A stretch of DNA of 51,432 bases. Source: Candidatus Curtissbacteria bacterium RIFCSPLOWO2_02_41_11 (lineage in GTDB: Bacteria; Patescibacteriota; Microgenomatia; Curtissbacterales; GWA2-41-24). Below, piece after piece: positions 50,386 to 51,432 of this stretch (positions are counted from its first letter, which is position 1; each line of letters starts with the position of its first letter). The notes beneath the pieces were generated by a model. The model ran no database searches, was not told the DNA's origin, and worked only from the letters and a program-made list of their open reading frames with translations. The stretch spans positions 80,492 to 131,923 of the forward strand of contig MFBU01000005.1 in the NCBI GenBank assembly GCA_001775055.1. Direction: 5' to 3'. The position numbers and the translations under genes are program-made.

Positions 50386-51432
50386 CTATTTGGAATAATA
50401 ATAGGTGCCTTTTTTAGGTTGCCAAGAGGCGCCGGGGCAGGTGGGACAGGTAGTAAATTGGGCAGAGGCCAGACCCTCCTGGTAATCCAATTTAGAGCCT
50501 TGGGACATGGTCAGTGATTTTGATATTAGAGTATTGACAGTAGTATTTTGGGACATTTGGGCTCCGCCGATTAAAGCATAGAGAATGGCAAAAGCACCGG
50601 AATTATTAATATTGACGGCAGAGTTATTGCTGGAGTTACTTACCAGCATGATATAGCCTTTGGGGTCGGCACTGGTTGGATTAATAGTTGCACCGTTTAG
50701 AATAGAGATTGTTCCGTCCACCACAAAACCTGTGCCGTTTGATCCGAAACTTTCATCCAGATTAACTTTGGTCGAACCTAGGTTAATAAGTAGGTTACCG
50801 GGGATACCACCGGTTACCCATATTGGTCCTTTGACAGTGAAGGTGGCATTGCCGGTGAGTGTTAAATTGCCGACATACTTTCGCGGCCCAATATTTTGAG
50901 AAGTTGAAAGATAACAAGGGCAAGTGGTGGTTCCACCAGCAGTGGCCGCGGTTTTCCAATCTGAAACCTGTTGAGTAATATCAGGCATCGGTGCGGCAGA
51001 AGCGTTGGGATGGCGTTGACCTCCAACATCAGGCGGATTGGAAATTGTTCCGACTGCCCAGGCGTCACCCTCGATTACTTGACCGCTGCCAAGTCCTCCT
51101 GAGATATTACCGTTTGAATAAGCAGTGCCATCTATTTTAGACGATTGGTTCATAAGAATACCTCCATCGCCTGTTTGGGCTGCGTAGCTAAAGGCGATTG
51201 TGGTACTTCCAATTTTGGCGTCAGACTTAACGGTTACTTTGGCAAGAGGACTAGCGCATTTTGGTACACAACCGGTTGAAGTAATTGTTTTCAAGGCTGG
51301 ATTAATAGTTGTTACCGAGACAGTGAATTGGCCTAGATTATCCGGTTGACCGGGCAAAAAAGTATTGGTTTCACCAGTATAGTTGCCGGCAGTTTCGTTT
51401 AACTGCCAGATGGCTTTTTCAAGGCCGGCTTC
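50386..51432 (-). CDS. PilX-like protein, 5' end beyond window; paralog of 47961-49232
   Basis: Frame stays open to the window edge: EAGLEKAIWQLNETAGNYTGETNTFLPGQPDN...; shares GPIWVTGG, FGSNGTGFVVDGTI and GLASAQF with the paralog. Confidence 0.75.
   Translation of the reverse strand, partial: EAGLEKAIWQLNETAGNYTGETNTFLPGQPDNLGQFTVSVTTINPALKTITSTGCVPKCASPLAKVTVKSDAKIGSTTIAFSYAAQTGDGGILMNQSSKIDGTAYSNGNISGGLGSGQVIEGDAWAVGTISNPPDVGGQRHPNASAAPMPDITQQVSDWKTAATAGGTTTCPCYLSTSQNIGPRKYVGNLTLTGNATFTVKGPIWVTGGIPGNLLINLGSTKVNLDESFGSNGTGFVVDGTISILNGATINPTSADPKGYIMLVSNSSNNSAVNINNSGAFAILYALIGGAQMSQNTTVNTLISKSLTMSQGSKLDYQEGLASAQFTTCPTCPGASWQPKKGTYYYSK

Overview
This window looks like a chromosomal segment of a Patescibacteria/CPR bacterium, probably Microgenomates-like; that placement is an inference from gene content and repeat style. 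Housekeeping genes: argS, ndk, secE, nusG, rplK, rplA, rplJ, rplL, rpmG, galU, a GalT-family gene, mreB-like, phosphomannomutase, and tRNA-Pro, tRNA-Arg and tRNA-Trp. Other genes: several type IV pilin-like genes, large secreted repeat proteins, a sortase, M23/CAP and transglycosylase-like surface proteins, a histidine kinase with two response regulators, a Phd/RelE-like toxin-antitoxin pair, and an ART-like gene between direct repeats. The most unusual content is a dense set of short-period repeat arrays. Most have a 7-bp period and a second class has a 9-bp period. Units differ from locus to locus, and many loci carry an array followed by its reverse complement, often just upstream of a start codon. 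The arrays also occur in frame inside conserved proteins (ArgS, L10, L1, L7/L12, NusG, a glycosyltransferase, aminopeptidase P) and make up the leaders of prepilins. A second class of short palindromic repeats is flanked in three cases (rplK 3' end, rplL 3' end, a pilin N-terminus) by duplicated coding segments that differ almost only at synonymous positions. I also report a possible structured RNA with an unannotated 28-aa acidic ORF between rplA and rplJ, and an L10-leader-like attenuator. All calls are by eye from sequence; no searches were run.
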